DNA of 64,000 nucleotides from Mycolicibacterium sphagni (GTDB lineage Bacteria; Actinomycetota; Actinomycetes; Mycobacteriales; Mycobacteriaceae): assembly GCF_013337765.1 (NCBI RefSeq), contig NZ_VBSB01000002.1:124001-188000 (forward strand), written 5' to 3'. The translations under genes and the position numbers were made by a program. The first letter of the stretch is position 1. Every line of letters begins with the position of its first letter. Of the stretch, positions 1 to 9,990 are shown in pieces. Below the pieces are notes generated by a model. That model made no database searches and had not been told where the DNA came from. It saw nothing but the letters and a program-made list of their open reading frames with translations.

Positions 1-181
1 TCTCCGATCCATTGCCTTCGCCCGATGCCTCCAGTTCCTTGGCCGACCCGGAAAGCCACCAGTAGCCGAACAACGTGACGATGTAGGCAAGCACCACCAC
101 CAGCACGACGAGGATGCCGACGGTCTTACCGCGCTTGGCGGCGGGAGCCGGGGTCGCCGGCTCAACAGAGGTCGTGGTCAC
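1..181 (-). CDS. Partial single-pass membrane protein, unknown function
   Basis: The reading frame starts at a GTG at 179-181 and runs off the left edge, so only about 60 N-terminal residues are visible. A short Thr/Pro/Ala-rich segment ending in a basic AAKRGK stretch is followed by one hydrophobic helix (about residues 22-40, rich in Val and Leu), then a polar segment starting WWLSGSAKE. This is the layout of a signal anchor with a cytoplasmic tail and an extracytoplasmic domain. No family can be named from the fragment. No clear ribosome-binding site precedes the GTG, so the start is tentative. Confidence 0.6.
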   Translation of the reverse strand, partial: MTTTSVEPATPAPAAKRGKTVGILVVLVVVLAYIVTLFGYWWLSGSAKELEASGEGNGSE

Positions 182-233
182 GCGGGGAATCGTATATGGA
201 CCCGCTCAAAACCACAGCCCTTTGCCAGGGCGC

Positions 234-1691
234 TTAAAAGGGCGGTGGGTCCGGGTCGTTTGCTGGCGGCCTGGAGCCGAACAGCGCACTGTGGCGGGCC
301 CGTTGGTGAGCACGGTTGCGGCAGCGCTCGGCGGCGATGTACGTGGCACGGTTCTGCGCCCTTGTGGTCTTGCGACGGGGCATCAGGACCGTGCGATCAC
401 CTTCCGACTCGGCGATCGGCGGGCGCTGCGGAGCAGGCGTGGGAGCCATCAGGCTCGGAAACAGTAGAGCACTGCCCGGAGTGGTGACATAGGTTTGCTC
501 GCCGGGCAGCGTCCAGATGACGGTGCCGTCGGCCAATTGCCTGTCGCGCCAACCCCAGAACGTCTTGAGGATGTGGCAATGGCGGCACAGACATTTGAGG
601 TTGCCCGCGTGCGTCGGCCCGTTCGGGTACGGGATCGTATGGTCCAGATCGCACTGCGTGGCCGGCTTGTCGCAGCCAGGGGCGCGGCAGGTGAGATCAC
701 GCGAGCGCACGAAGTCGGCCAACGCGCGCGACGGGCGGTAGCCCGATTCGGCCGGCAGGTCGACCGGGTGAATCAGTGGGCTCAGCCGCGCTTGCTTGGC
801 GAGCTCAAGCAGCAACTCACCGGGGATCAAGGTGTTGGCGCCCAACACATATGCCGGATTGTCGGAGCGCCCTTGGAGGGTGGCTTCCTCGGCGACGACG
901 TGGATGACCACGGGCGCCGGGGCCGGCTTTTCGGCTGCCGGGCAGCCCGGATCGCCGCACTGGCAAGCCAACCGCTCGGCGCGGACGGCTAATGCGCCAT
1001 ACGCGTCGGCACGGCGCTGCTGCTTGGTTCGCGGGTCATCGGCGCATACCGAGTTAGCCAGCGCATCGAGCCGTTGGTTGAAGGCCTGGGCGTCGGTGGA
1101 GAACAACCGCGCGATGATCTCGGTGCAGCCATCCATGTCGTCCCCGACGATCACTTCTCGATCCTTGGCGCGCGTGCGGCGGCGCCGCACCGCGTCGGGG
1201 TCGTGCGTGATCACGATGCGATCGATTTCGGAAGCCAGCTTCCCATCGGTCATCGAGGGCCAGCGCCCTGCCCGCTCGGCAAGGCGCCGGTCCACCTCCG
1301 CCAACACCGCTTTATCGGTGATGAGGCCCGTGCGAAACACGACCGTTTGGAACAGATGCATGTCGATATCACCGGCGATGAAGACCGCCGCGACGTCGGG
1401 CAGCTGCCGCATCGCCAGCCCACAGGTCAGATAGCCGCCGGCCTTGCCGAGGCTGATCCGTAGCCTGGCAGCCAGTTCGGCGCCGACCGCGGCCCAGGTG
1501 TCCACCGCCCAGTCCTCACGCTCGCCGCGCTCGCGCCGACGCAGTTCGAAGAGTTCTGCGATCGACGCCAGTCGCCGGGCTGCCTCCTGGTTCTCAGCCC
1601 GAGCGGAGGCACAGATGCTGGTCAGCAGCGCACGAGACTCGGCCGTATCCGACGGCTCGAAATACTCGTGGTACTGGCTTCCTCCGAACAT
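234..1691 (-). CDS. DUF222 / HNH endonuclease-type protein (13E12 repeat family)
   Basis: A 485-residue protein with an N-terminal DUF222-like helical region (about residues 30-300) and a C-terminal HNH module. Its Cys-rich signature has CRAPGC, then DLDHTIPYPNG, then CRHCH about 70-100 residues before the end, which fits a zinc-bound HNH fold. Mycobacteria carry many such proteins, called the 13E12 repeat family in M. tuberculosis, and their role is not established. An in-frame extension to 1814 exists, but the ATG at 1691 is preferred: it lies 7 bases after a TAGTAT -10 hexamer, as in a leaderless transcript. An SOS-type palindrome overlaps this start, so DNA-damage control is likely. The nuclease function is inferred from the HNH motif only. 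Confidence 0.85.
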   Translation of the reverse strand: MFGGSQYHEYFEPSDTAESRALLTSICASARAENQEAARRLASIAELFELRRRERGEREDWAVDTWAAVGAELAARLRISLGKAGGYLTCGLAMRQLPDVAAVFIAGDIDMHLFQTVVFRTGLITDKAVLAEVDRRLAERAGRWPSMTDGKLASEIDRIVITHDPDAVRRRRTRAKDREVIVGDDMDGCTEIIARLFSTDAQAFNQRLDALANSVCADDPRTKQQRRADAYGALAVRAERLACQCGDPGCPAAEKPAPAPVVIHVVAEEATLQGRSDNPAYVLGANTLIPGELLLELAKQARLSPLIHPVDLPAESGYRPSRALADFVRSRDLTCRAPGCDKPATQCDLDHTIPYPNGPTHAGNLKCLCRHCHILKTFWGWRDRQLADGTVIWTLPGEQTYVTTPGSALLFPSLMAPTPAPQRPPIAESEGDRTVLMPRRKTTRAQNRATYIAAERCRNRAHQRARHSALFGSRPPANDPDPPPF

Positions 1692-1699
1692 ATGTTCGA
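1684..1699. promoter_or_regulatory. SOS box (LexA-type operator)
   Basis: The plus strand reads CCGAAC-ATAT-GTTCGA. This matches the mycobacterial LexA consensus TCGAAC-N4-GTTCGA at 11 of 12 half-site positions. It covers the inferred transcription start and start codon of the DUF222-HNH gene. It also lies within 35 bases of the GTG start of the divergent PPOX-like gene, so one site could affect both. Published work on the mycobacterial SOS box reported such boxes upstream of several 13E12-family genes; LexA binding here is an inference. Confidence 0.75.
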
Positions 1700-1704
1700 T
1701 ACTA
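1699..1704 (-). promoter_or_regulatory. -10 hexamer of a leaderless promoter for the DUF222 gene
   Basis: On the minus strand the hexamer is TAGTAT, a perfect match to the mycobacterial TANNNT -10 pattern. Seven bases separate it from the ATG at 1691, so the transcript would begin at or next to the start codon. The SOS box overlaps its last base and the start site. Confidence 0.55.
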
Positions 1705-1714
1705 CGCTCGGCGG

Positions 1715-2173
1715 GTGACAAAAAGTTGGCGCGCTGTACAGGCGGCCGTGCCAGAATTCGCCGACCGAGTGCAGGCGCTGTTCGACGCACACAAGCACAA
1801 GACCATCGCCACAATCCGCGCCGACGGGTCGCCGCGGATCTCCGGGATCGAGACGGCGTTCGAGGGCGGCGAGCTCACCTTCGGCTCAATGCCCAACGCC
1901 CGCAAGGGCGCTGACCTACGCCGTGATCCTCGGTTCGCTCTGCACACCGCCACGGTCGACCCGGTCGAGGGCGAGGAGGCTCAGTGGCCGGGCGAGGCCA
2001 AGATCGCCGGACGGGCCATTCACTCGGGCGCGATCACCAACGGACCCGACGGCGATCTCTTCCGTGCCGATATCACCGAGGTCGTGCTCACCCACCTCAA
2101 CGACGCGGCCACCCTGCTCGTCATCGAGTGGTGGACACCCGAGCACGGGCTGCGAAAAACCGAGCGAGAGTAG
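1715..2173 (+). CDS. Pyridoxamine 5'-phosphate oxidase-like (PPOX split-barrel) protein
   Basis: A 152-residue protein starting at GTG 1715. The N-terminal helix (FADRVQALFDAHKHKTIATI) leads into the strand pattern RADGSPRISGIE, with GELTFGSMPNARKGADLRRDPR following. This is the usual cofactor-phosphate-binding layout of small split-barrel proteins that bind FMN, F420 or heme. The family uses reduced flavin or deazaflavin, or binds these as a sensor; the substrate cannot be told from the sequence. The gene is divergent from the DUF222 gene with only 23 bases between their starts, so its promoter must overlap the SOS-box region. Confidence 0.75.
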   Translation: MTKSWRAVQAAVPEFADRVQALFDAHKHKTIATIRADGSPRISGIETAFEGGELTFGSMPNARKGADLRRDPRFALHTATVDPVEGEEAQWPGEAKIAGRAIHSGAITNGPDGDLFRADITEVVLTHLNDAATLLVIEWWTPEHGLRKTERE

Positions 2174-2176
2174 TCG

Positions 2177-3004
2177 CTACGTCAGCTGATTCTTGAGGAA
2201 CTGCACGACCCGCTTGCGCGCCTCGTAGGCCGGCTGGTTCTCGACCTCGCGCACCTCGAGCGTCAGCACCGAATGCGCCATCCGGCCGAACCCCCCGGGG
2301 TTGCCCTTCGACGAGTCCAGCTCGATGACCTCGAACGCATCCCCGAGCCGATCCTTGAGCGTCTTGAACCGCTCAGCAGGCGCCATCGGGTCGCCACTGA
2401 ACCGCAGACCCAGCGCGCACAGCCCGTCTTCGGCGGCACGCTTCTCGATGACCTTCAGCTCCCCCTCGGACATCCCAGGGTCACGCTTGTGCTTGAGGGT
2501 CAGCGCGATCGGCACCGACGGCTGGCTGAGCACCGAGGCCAGCACACTGTCGTCGACGGCGGCGGCCAGCGCGAACCCACCGGAGAAGCACTGCCCGATC
2601 ACACCGACACCCTTGCCGCCGGCCTTCTCCTTCAGATCACGCGCCAACGCCCGCAGGTAATGCGACACCGGTCGATCCTTATTCGTCGCGAACGCGGCGA
2701 ACTCCTTGGCCACACACGCACGGGCCAGCACCGCCGGCATCGCCGGGGACATCGCCGGGGCTTCCGGCGTCCCGTACAGCGAGGGGATCGCGACGGAGAA
2801 ACCGTTGTCCACCAAGTAGTTTCCCAAGGCCAGCACGCCGGGATGAATGCCGGGAATCTCCGGGATCAGCAGGACACCGGGCCCCTCGCCCTTGCGGTAG
2901 ACGTCATGGGTGAAACCGGCCGCGCTGAACGGCGCCCCGATCCACCCGGTGAGGTCGGCGGCAGGAGCCGCCTGGCCGGGGACATTGGATTCGGGTCCGG
3001 GCAT
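2177..3004 (-). CDS. Dienelactone hydrolase family protein
   Basis: A 275-residue alpha/beta-hydrolase. The nucleophile elbow reads VIGQCFSGGFAL with Cys at about residue 139, as in dienelactone hydrolases, where Cys replaces the usual Ser. The oxyanion region is LLIPEIPGIHPG (about 46-57). The family hydrolyses cyclic esters or lactones from aromatic-ring breakdown, but mycobacterial members are mostly uncharacterised. It is convergent with the PPOX-like gene (3-base gap) and lies 9 bases downstream of the stop of the minus-strand DUF4245 gene, so it may be cotranscribed with that gene. Confidence 0.8.
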   Translation of the reverse strand: MPGPESNVPGQAAPAADLTGWIGAPFSAAGFTHDVYRKGEGPGVLLIPEIPGIHPGVLALGNYLVDNGFSVAIPSLYGTPEAPAMSPAMPAVLARACVAKEFAAFATNKDRPVSHYLRALARDLKEKAGGKGVGVIGQCFSGGFALAAAVDDSVLASVLSQPSVPIALTLKHKRDPGMSEGELKVIEKRAAEDGLCALGLRFSGDPMAPAERFKTLKDRLGDAFEVIELDSSKGNPGGFGRMAHSVLTLEVREVENQPAYEARKRVVQFLKNQLT

Positions 3005-3013
3005 TGACGTCTC

Positions 3014-3655
3014 CTATCGGCCAGGCGGCAGCGGCTTCTGAGTCTGCGTGCCAACGGCAAGCGTACGGAAGTCCGAGCTGCTACCAGCCCCGGTAATCGC
3101 GATCTGAGCCGGTCCGGCCACGCTGTCCAGCCGGGTGGTCCACACCGGCTCGGTGCCCTCGCCACCTTCGTAGACGATCCACTTCACGCCGTCGACGTCC
3201 TGAGCGCCGGTCGGATACATCGACGAGTGGATCGAGCTGACCAGCGCCTGCTCGTCGGCGTTGCTCTGGGTGAGGCTCACATACATCTTGGATGCGGCCA
3301 GGTAGCCGACGGTCGAGGTGACGGCGCGCTGCCGCTGCCCGTTCGGGTCGATGCGGCCCCCGTCGATCCCGCCGCGGCTGCCCGAGTTGGCCACCCAGCC
3401 GGTGGGAAGCTGCGGCAGCCGGATCGGGATGCCCAGCGCCTCGGCGTCCGCCTTCAAGGCTGCGGGGGCGTCATACGGCGGCGGCGTCCCGTCGCGGGGG
3501 CCGCTGGGACGCACCGAGCACATGCCCACCAAGCCGGCCAAAACGATGCAGGCCAGGATCAATGGGGCCAGCGACCAGAACATGTCGCGACCGTCCTGGA
3601 GCAGCCGCGGCTTGGGCTCCTTGGGGGGTATGCCGGTCTCTGACGGGGTCGTCAC
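3014..3655 (-). CDS. DUF4245 membrane-anchored protein (Rv1100-like)
   Basis: A 213-residue protein. After a Pro/Lys-rich cytoplasmic start there is one transmembrane helix (about residues 27-46, [17 protein letters not shown]). An extracytoplasmic DUF4245-type domain follows, with PTGWVANS and YVSLTQSN segments. The frame stays open to 3922, but that part is antisense to glpX. GTG 3655 is chosen because it agrees with the divergent arrangement with glpX and lies 7 bases after a GATACT -10-like hexamer. In M. tuberculosis the equivalent Rv1100 is likewise divergent from glpX. Function unknown. Confidence 0.8.
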   Translation of the reverse strand: MTTPSETGIPPKEPKPRLLQDGRDMFWSLAPLILACIVLAGLVGMCSVRPSGPRDGTPPPYDAPAALKADAEALGIPIRLPQLPTGWVANSGSRGGIDGGRIDPNGQRQRAVTSTVGYLAASKMYVSLTQSNADEQALVSSIHSSMYPTGAQDVDGVKWIVYEGGEGTEPVWTTRLDSVAGPAQIAITGAGSSSDFRTLAVGTQTQKPLPPGR

Positions 3656-3710
3656 GTCAGCCAGTATCCCAGGTCTAGACGGCTCACCGGCTTCTGGGAC
3701 AATCTCAGCC

Positions 3711-4742
3711 ATGCCTGAAGCCCGTCGCCGTGAAGCGCCCGATCGCAACCTCGCCCTCGAATTGGTTCGGGTCACCGAGGCGGGTGCTATGGCCGCCGGC
3801 CGCTGGGTCGGCCGGGGTGATAAGGAGGGCGGCGACGGCGCGGCCGTCGACGCCATGCGTGAGCTGGTCAACTCGGTGTCGATGCGCGGTGTCGTGGTCA
3901 TCGGCGAGGGCGAGAAGGACAACGCCCCGATGCTCTACAACGGCGAAGAGGTCGGCAACGGCGACGGACCGGACTGCGATTTCGCCGTCGACCCGGTCGA
4001 TGGCACCACCCTGATGAGCAAGGGCATGCCCAATGCCATCTCGGTGCTCGCGGTGGCCGAGCGCGGCGCGATGTTCGACCCGTCGGCGGTGTTCTACATG
4101 AACAAGATCGCCGGCGGCCCCGACGTCGCCGACTTCATCGACATCACCTCGCCGATCGCGGCCAACATCCAGCGCATCGCCAAGGTGCGCAAAGCGTCGG
4201 TCTCCGACATCACCGTCTGCATCCTGGACCGGCCGCGGCACACCAAACTGATGGCCGAGGTTCGAGAAGCCGGCGCCCGGATCCGGCTGATCTCCGACGG
4301 CGACGTCGCCGGCGCCATCTCGGCCTGCCGGCCCGAATCCGGTACCGACTTGTTGGCCGGAATCGGCGGCACTCCCGAAGGCATCATCACCGCCGCCGCC
4401 ATCCGCTGCATGGGCGGCGAGATCCAGGCGCAGCTGGCGCCCACCGATGACGCCGAGCGCCAGAAGGCCATCGACCGGGGCCACGACCTGGACCGGGTGT
4501 TGACCACCAGAGACCTGGTCGCCGGAGAGAACGTCTTCTTCTGCGCCACCGGCGTCACCGACGGCGACCTGCTCAAGGGTGTTCGCTACTTCGGTGGCGG
4601 CTGCACCACACAGTCGATCGTCATGCGCTCGAAGTCCGGCACCGTCCGGATGATCGACGCCTACCACCGGCTTTCGAAGCTCAATGAATACTCCGCGGTG
4701 GATTTCACCGGGGACAAGACCGCTGCATATCCACTTCCGTAA
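3711..4742 (+). CDS. glpX: Class II fructose-1,6-bisphosphatase GlpX
   Basis: A 343-residue protein, normal for GlpX. It hydrolyses fructose 1,6-bisphosphate to fructose 6-phosphate in gluconeogenesis, and GlpX is the main mycobacterial FBPase. The metal-dependent phosphatase motif DPVDGTT lies at about residues 94-100, and EGEKDNAP at about 66-73 supplies further metal ligands. The start ATG 3711 aligns with the family N-terminus; the frame is open upstream but antisense to the DUF4245 gene. fum follows after 18 bases in the same direction, so the two carbon-metabolism genes probably form an operon, as in M. tuberculosis (Rv1099c-Rv1098c). Confidence 0.96.
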   Translation: MPEARRREAPDRNLALELVRVTEAGAMAAGRWVGRGDKEGGDGAAVDAMRELVNSVSMRGVVVIGEGEKDNAPMLYNGEEVGNGDGPDCDFAVDPVDGTTLMSKGMPNAISVLAVAERGAMFDPSAVFYMNKIAGGPDVADFIDITSPIAANIQRIAKVRKASVSDITVCILDRPRHTKLMAEVREAGARIRLISDGDVAGAISACRPESGTDLLAGIGGTPEGIITAAAIRCMGGEIQAQLAPTDDAERQKAIDRGHDLDRVLTTRDLVAGENVFFCATGVTDGDLLKGVRYFGGGCTTQSIVMRSKSGTVRMIDAYHRLSKLNEYSAVDFTGDKTAAYPLP

Positions 4743-4760
4743 CCGACAAAAAGGGAGCAC

Positions 4761-6176
<1,416 letters not shown>

Positions 6177-6179
6177 GTT

Positions 6180-7382
6180 TCACGCGCGCTGGGGCTTCGC
6201 TGCGTAGCGGCGGATCCCCAGCGGCGCAGTGAGACTGTGCAACACCAGGCTCAGCGTCACCGCGATCACCCCGGCCTGCGTCAACAGGTCGGCATGCTCG
6301 ATGTCGCCGCGCTCGATCACCAGTAGACCGAGCACCACGGTGCCGATCCCCCGTGGCCCGAACCAGCCGATGAACACCCGGCTGTAGCCGGGCAGATCGG
6401 TACGGACCAACGCCACCAGCACCGCGACCATCCGCACCCCGAACAGCGCGATGACGCAGAACAGCACCACCCGCCAGCTGGCGTGCTGCCAGGAGTCGAT
6501 CACCGCGAACGCGCCGAACATGGCGAACACCAACAACTCCAGCAGTTGCGCGGTGGCATCCGAAACCTGGCTCGACACTTGGGTATTGCTGCGCCGCGCC
6601 ACCACGGCGAACGCCAGACCACCGGTGAACGCGGCGACGAACCCGCTGGCGTGCACGCGCTCGCCGAATTCGAAACAGATGAGCGCGACGGCCAAGGTGG
6701 CCAGCTGCGCCCACGTGTCGCTCATCCAGTCCCGCCGCCGCGACCACGCGATCAGCATCGCGCCGAGCAGCCCGATCGCCGCGCCGATGACCAACGACAC
6801 CAACTCGGTTCGCACGACGAACCACGTCCAGTCCCGGGGCCGCTGATCGGTCTGCGCCGACGCCAGCGCGAGCGCGGCCAACAGCACCGCCAGCGCAAAG
6901 CCGTCGTAGAAACCACTTTCCACCGACAGCGCGTTACGTACCCGATCGGGAATCCGGTTGTCCTCCAACAGCGCATCGATCAGCGCGACCTCGGTGGGCG
7001 CCACGATCGCGGCCAGACACACCGCCTCCCACCACGGCAGCACCGGCAACAGCAGCGCGGCCGTGAGCGTCCCGAGCACCAGTGTCAGCGGTATCCCGAC
7101 CACCAGCAGCCGGAAGGTGACGTGCCCCCGCCGCAGCACCTTGCCCGGGTCCAGCTTGGCGGCCTGATTGAACAGGATCACGGTCAGCGCCAGCTGCGCC
7201 AAAACCGTATAGCCGCTAGTTCCCGGACCGGCATCGAGCAGGTTGAAACCGAAGGGGCCGAACAATATTCCGAGCCCGACGAAGATCAGCGCCGGCGCGA
7301 TATACCACCGGTTGACCAAGCCCGACACCACGGCATAGCCCAGGACCAGCAGGGTCAGGACGAACGAAGTGGCGGTATGCAA
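6180..7382 (-). CDS. Cation/proton antiporter, CPA1/NhaP type
   Basis: A 400-residue protein with about 12 hydrophobic helices and almost no soluble part. The conserved core helices are visible: APTEVALIDALLEDNRIP, then SVESGFYDGFAL, where NhaP proteins carry the ion-binding acidic pair, and GWFGPRGIGTVVL near residue 345. It would exchange Na+ or K+ for H+ across the plasma membrane. It is convergent with fum (3-base gap) and 13 bases upstream of the start of the next minus-strand stop region of the deacetylase. In M. tuberculosis the equivalent position holds a Gly/Pro-rich membrane protein (Rv1097c) instead. The transported ion is not deducible. Confidence 0.88.
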   Translation of the reverse strand: MHTATSFVLTLLVLGYAVVSGLVNRWYIAPALIFVGLGILFGPFGFNLLDAGPGTSGYTVLAQLALTVILFNQAAKLDPGKVLRRGHVTFRLLVVGIPLTLVLGTLTAALLLPVLPWWEAVCLAAIVAPTEVALIDALLEDNRIPDRVRNALSVESGFYDGFALAVLLAALALASAQTDQRPRDWTWFVVRTELVSLVIGAAIGLLGAMLIAWSRRRDWMSDTWAQLATLAVALICFEFGERVHASGFVAAFTGGLAFAVVARRSNTQVSSQVSDATAQLLELLVFAMFGAFAVIDSWQHASWRVVLFCVIALFGVRMVAVLVALVRTDLPGYSRVFIGWFGPRGIGTVVLGLLVIERGDIEHADLLTQAGVIAVTLSLVLHSLTAPLGIRRYAAKPQRA

Positions 7383-7395
7383 CTAAGCGCCGGCT

Positions 7396-8256
7396 CTAAG
7401 CACCATTGTTGGACCCGCCGGAATTAGCCCCGGGAATGTCGGTGATCGGAATGTTCGGCATCGGCTTCGGCGACGGGGTCGCAGGCAGGGTCGGAATGTC
7501 GGCGGCGGGGATGTCCTGCAACACGTCGGCCGGCGGTCCGTTGTCCCGGCCGCCGTAGACACTGCCCGGCGCACCCGGGCCGAGCATCTGGGTGACGGTC
7601 ACCAGGTGGTAGCCGTTGGCCTTGAGCACCGGGATGAACTGCTCGACGAGGTCGACGGTGGACGAGTACGTGTCGTGGAAGAGCACCACCGAGTTGGGCT
7701 TGATCTGAGTCATCAGCATGTAGCGGGTGGCGGCGGTGTTCGAGTCGTTCATCCAGTCGAACGGGATCACATCCCACAGGATCCCGGCAACACCGTATTG
7801 GGCGGCCACCTTGTTGACGGCCTCATTGGTCAGCCCACCCGCCGGCCGCCACAGCACCGGGGTCTGCCCGGTGGCGGCCTTGATCGCGTCATTGGCCTTG
7901 CTGAACTGCGCAGGCACATCCTCGGGCGGGATCGTCGTCATGTTCGGGTGTTCCCAAGTGTGGTTGCCGATCTCCATGCCGGCATCCGCGACCCGCTTGG
8001 CGCCGGCCGGGTTGGCCGCGACCTTGTTGCCGATCATGAAGAACGTGGCCTTGGCGTCCGCGTCGTTGAGGATGCCCAGCAGCCGGTCGGTGTACGGCGA
8101 AGGCCCGTCGTCGAACGTCAGCGCCACACACTTGACCACCGAGCAATCGACCGAATCGGCCTTGGCCACCTTGACGTGCCCGGTGAAACCACCGATGACG
8201 ACGACGGCCGCGCCCGCGCAGACGCCGATCACGGTCCGCAGATAGGACCAGGACAT
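7396..8256 (-). CDS. Secreted polysaccharide deacetylase (Rv1096-like, NodB domain)
   Basis: A 286-residue protein with a signal sequence or anchor (about residues 5-30, ending AKADS) followed by a NodB/CE4 domain. Motif 1 is TFDDGP, with the catalytic base and metal Asp. Motif 2 is GNHTWEH, with the two metal His. Later motifs include LWRPAGG and VLFHD. The enzyme should remove acetyl groups from peptidoglycan or another N-acetylated glycan in the envelope. The C-terminal 50 residues are Pro/Gly/Asn-rich and probably disordered. An in-frame ATG at 8352 would add 32 residues; the start at 8256 is preferred because the signal sequence follows directly. The ribosome-binding site is weak for both. 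Confidence 0.88.
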   Translation of the reverse strand: MSWSYLRTVIGVCAGAAVVVIGGFTGHVKVAKADSVDCSVVKCVALTFDDGPSPYTDRLLGILNDADAKATFFMIGNKVAANPAGAKRVADAGMEIGNHTWEHPNMTTIPPEDVPAQFSKANDAIKAATGQTPVLWRPAGGLTNEAVNKVAAQYGVAGILWDVIPFDWMNDSNTAATRYMLMTQIKPNSVVLFHDTYSSTVDLVEQFIPVLKANGYHLVTVTQMLGPGAPGSVYGGRDNGPPADVLQDIPAADIPTLPATPSPKPMPNIPITDIPGANSGGSNNGA

Positions 8257-8405
8257 GCTGTCAGGTGGGCGCCGCACGCGGCTGAGTTTACCGGCCGCGG
8301 CTGGCCGGTCCCTGGCATCGGGCACCCGCTGGGGGCTAGCACTACCTGTCATGTCCGGCTAGCCACGTAGTGATCGCGCCGCGAACTCGGCAGGCTGAGG
8401 GCATG

Positions 8406-8960
8406 ATGAGCGCAACGGTTCGAGACGATCTGGTGCTTTCCCATGCGGTGTTCACCGCCGACGTGCAAGCGCCGTTCGACCACGTCGATATCGCCCAGTG
8501 GCTGAAAACCCTTCCCACACATGAATATCAACGCTGCGCGCCGGGCGATCACAAGGCCGCCGGCTACACCGTCGATGACGACGGCACCCCGATGTCGATC
8601 AACGTCGAGATGATCGGCACCGGGCTGGTGGTGCAGCAGTACCGGTTCGAGATCGCCGAGGCGCACTACTGCAGGATGGTGTCGCTGTCCGACGTCCTGA
8701 CACCTGCGGGGTGGACCACCTCGCAGGTGATCTGGGAACTACGGATGGAGCAACTCGACGGTGATCACTGCCGCTACACCAATACGGTCACCTCGCACCC
8801 CACCGAGCATTTCCTGGATTTCATCGCCCAGCACGGTCAGACCTTCGCCGAGGCAGCAGCGGCACGCCAAGACGCCTCAGGGCGGCATTGCCGCGTCGAG
8901 ACGCCGCTGTATGCCCAGAGCATCGCCCGGTGGGCAGCCGATCACGTCGCAAACCCGTAG
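8406..8960 (+). CDS. START/SRPBCC-like hypothetical protein
   Basis: A 184-residue soluble protein with no signal peptide. Alternating beta strands (MSINVEMIGTGLVVQQYRFEI, then TSQVIWELRMEQL, then CRYTNTVTSHPT) followed by a long C-terminal helix suggest the lipid-binding START-like fold. This is a fold-level impression only. Two ATGs at 8403 and 8406 compete; GAGG at 8397-8400 is better spaced for 8406. The quinone oxidoreductase follows 28 bases downstream in the same direction, so the two may be cotranscribed. Function unknown. Confidence 0.7.
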   Translation: MSATVRDDLVLSHAVFTADVQAPFDHVDIAQWLKTLPTHEYQRCAPGDHKAAGYTVDDDGTPMSINVEMIGTGLVVQQYRFEIAEAHYCRMVSLSDVLTPAGWTTSQVIWELRMEQLDGDHCRYTNTVTSHPTEHFLDFIAQHGQTFAEAAAARQDASGRHCRVETPLYAQSIARWAADHVANP

Positions 8961-8988
8961 TCGCCGTCCGGTCCCAAAAGGAGTCCCG

Positions 8989-9990
8989 ATGCCCTCAGCA
9001 GTCCTGTTCGATCAACCCGGCGGCCCCGACGTCCTGCAGTGGCGACCGGTGGAGCCCCTACATCCCGAAGTCGACCAGGTGGTGATCGGTGTCGAGGCAG
9101 CCGGGATCAACAATGCCGACCTGCTGCAGCGGCGCGGCCGCTACCCGGTGCCACCCTGTGCGCCCCGCCCGCTCGGACTCGAGTGCGCCGGCACCATCCT
9201 CGCCGTGGGCGCCGCGGTCACCGCGTGGTCACCCGGTGATCAGGCGTGCGCACTGCTCGATGGCGGCGGTTATGCCGACGAAGTCGCCGTGCCGGCCACT
9301 CAGGTCATGCCGATCCCTGCCGGACTCACCGTGCTGGAGGCCGCCGCCGTCCCCGAGGTGGCCTGCACGGTGTACTCCAACCTCGGCATGATCGCCGGCC
9401 TCACCGCGGGCCACACCGTGCTGATTCACGGCGCCGGGGGCGGGATCGGTTCGTTCGCCATCCAGTGGGCCACCGCGATCGGGGCGCACGTGATCACCAC
9501 TGCCGGTAGCGATGCCAAAGTTCGGGCCGGGCTCGAACTCGGCGCCCGCGAGGCGATCAACTACCGACAGCAGGACTTCATGACCACCACGCTGGCGGCC
9601 ACAGGCGGACTCGGTGTCGACGCCATTCTCGATGTGGTGGGGTCGGACTATCTCGGGCGCAATCTCGACTGCCTCGCACCCGACGGACACCTGGTGATCA
9701 TCGGAGGGTCCACAGCGCCGACCATGCTGGATCTTGGCCTGCTGATGTCCAAACGGGCCAGCGTCACCGCAACGATGCTCCGCGCCCGCCCAGCCGACCA
9801 GAAGGCTGCGATCGTCGCCGGGGTCACCCGTGACGTGCTGCCCCTGTTCGAAGCGGGCACCATCCGCGTCGTGGTCGACACCGTCGTACCGCTGCGAAAT
9901 GCAGCGGAAGCTCACCGGCTGCTGGAGTCCAAGCAAACCGTGGGCAAGGTCATCCTCGACAACCGCGTCAGGGCAGGGCGCCGGGGCTGA
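8989..9990 (+). CDS. NAD(P)H-quinone oxidoreductase / zinc-independent MDR family
   Basis: A 333-residue medium-chain dehydrogenase/reductase. The N-terminal GroES-like part contains [22 protein letters not shown], typical of quinone oxidoreductases. The Rossmann part has the nucleotide-binding segment [16 protein letters not shown]. The zinc-binding cysteines of alcohol dehydrogenases are absent. It should use NAD(P)H to reduce quinones or enones. An AAAAGGAG ribosome-binding site precedes ATG 8989. The last 23 bases overlap the 3' end of the convergent phoH2. Confidence 0.88.
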   Translation: MPSAVLFDQPGGPDVLQWRPVEPLHPEVDQVVIGVEAAGINNADLLQRRGRYPVPPCAPRPLGLECAGTILAVGAAVTAWSPGDQACALLDGGGYADEVAVPATQVMPIPAGLTVLEAAAVPEVACTVYSNLGMIAGLTAGHTVLIHGAGGGIGSFAIQWATAIGAHVITTAGSDAKVRAGLELGAREAINYRQQDFMTTTLAATGGLGVDAILDVVGSDYLGRNLDCLAPDGHLVIIGGSTAPTMLDLGLLMSKRASVTATMLRARPADQKAAIVAGVTRDVLPLFEAGTIRVVVDTVVPLRNAAEAHRLLESKQTVGKVILDNRVRAGRRG

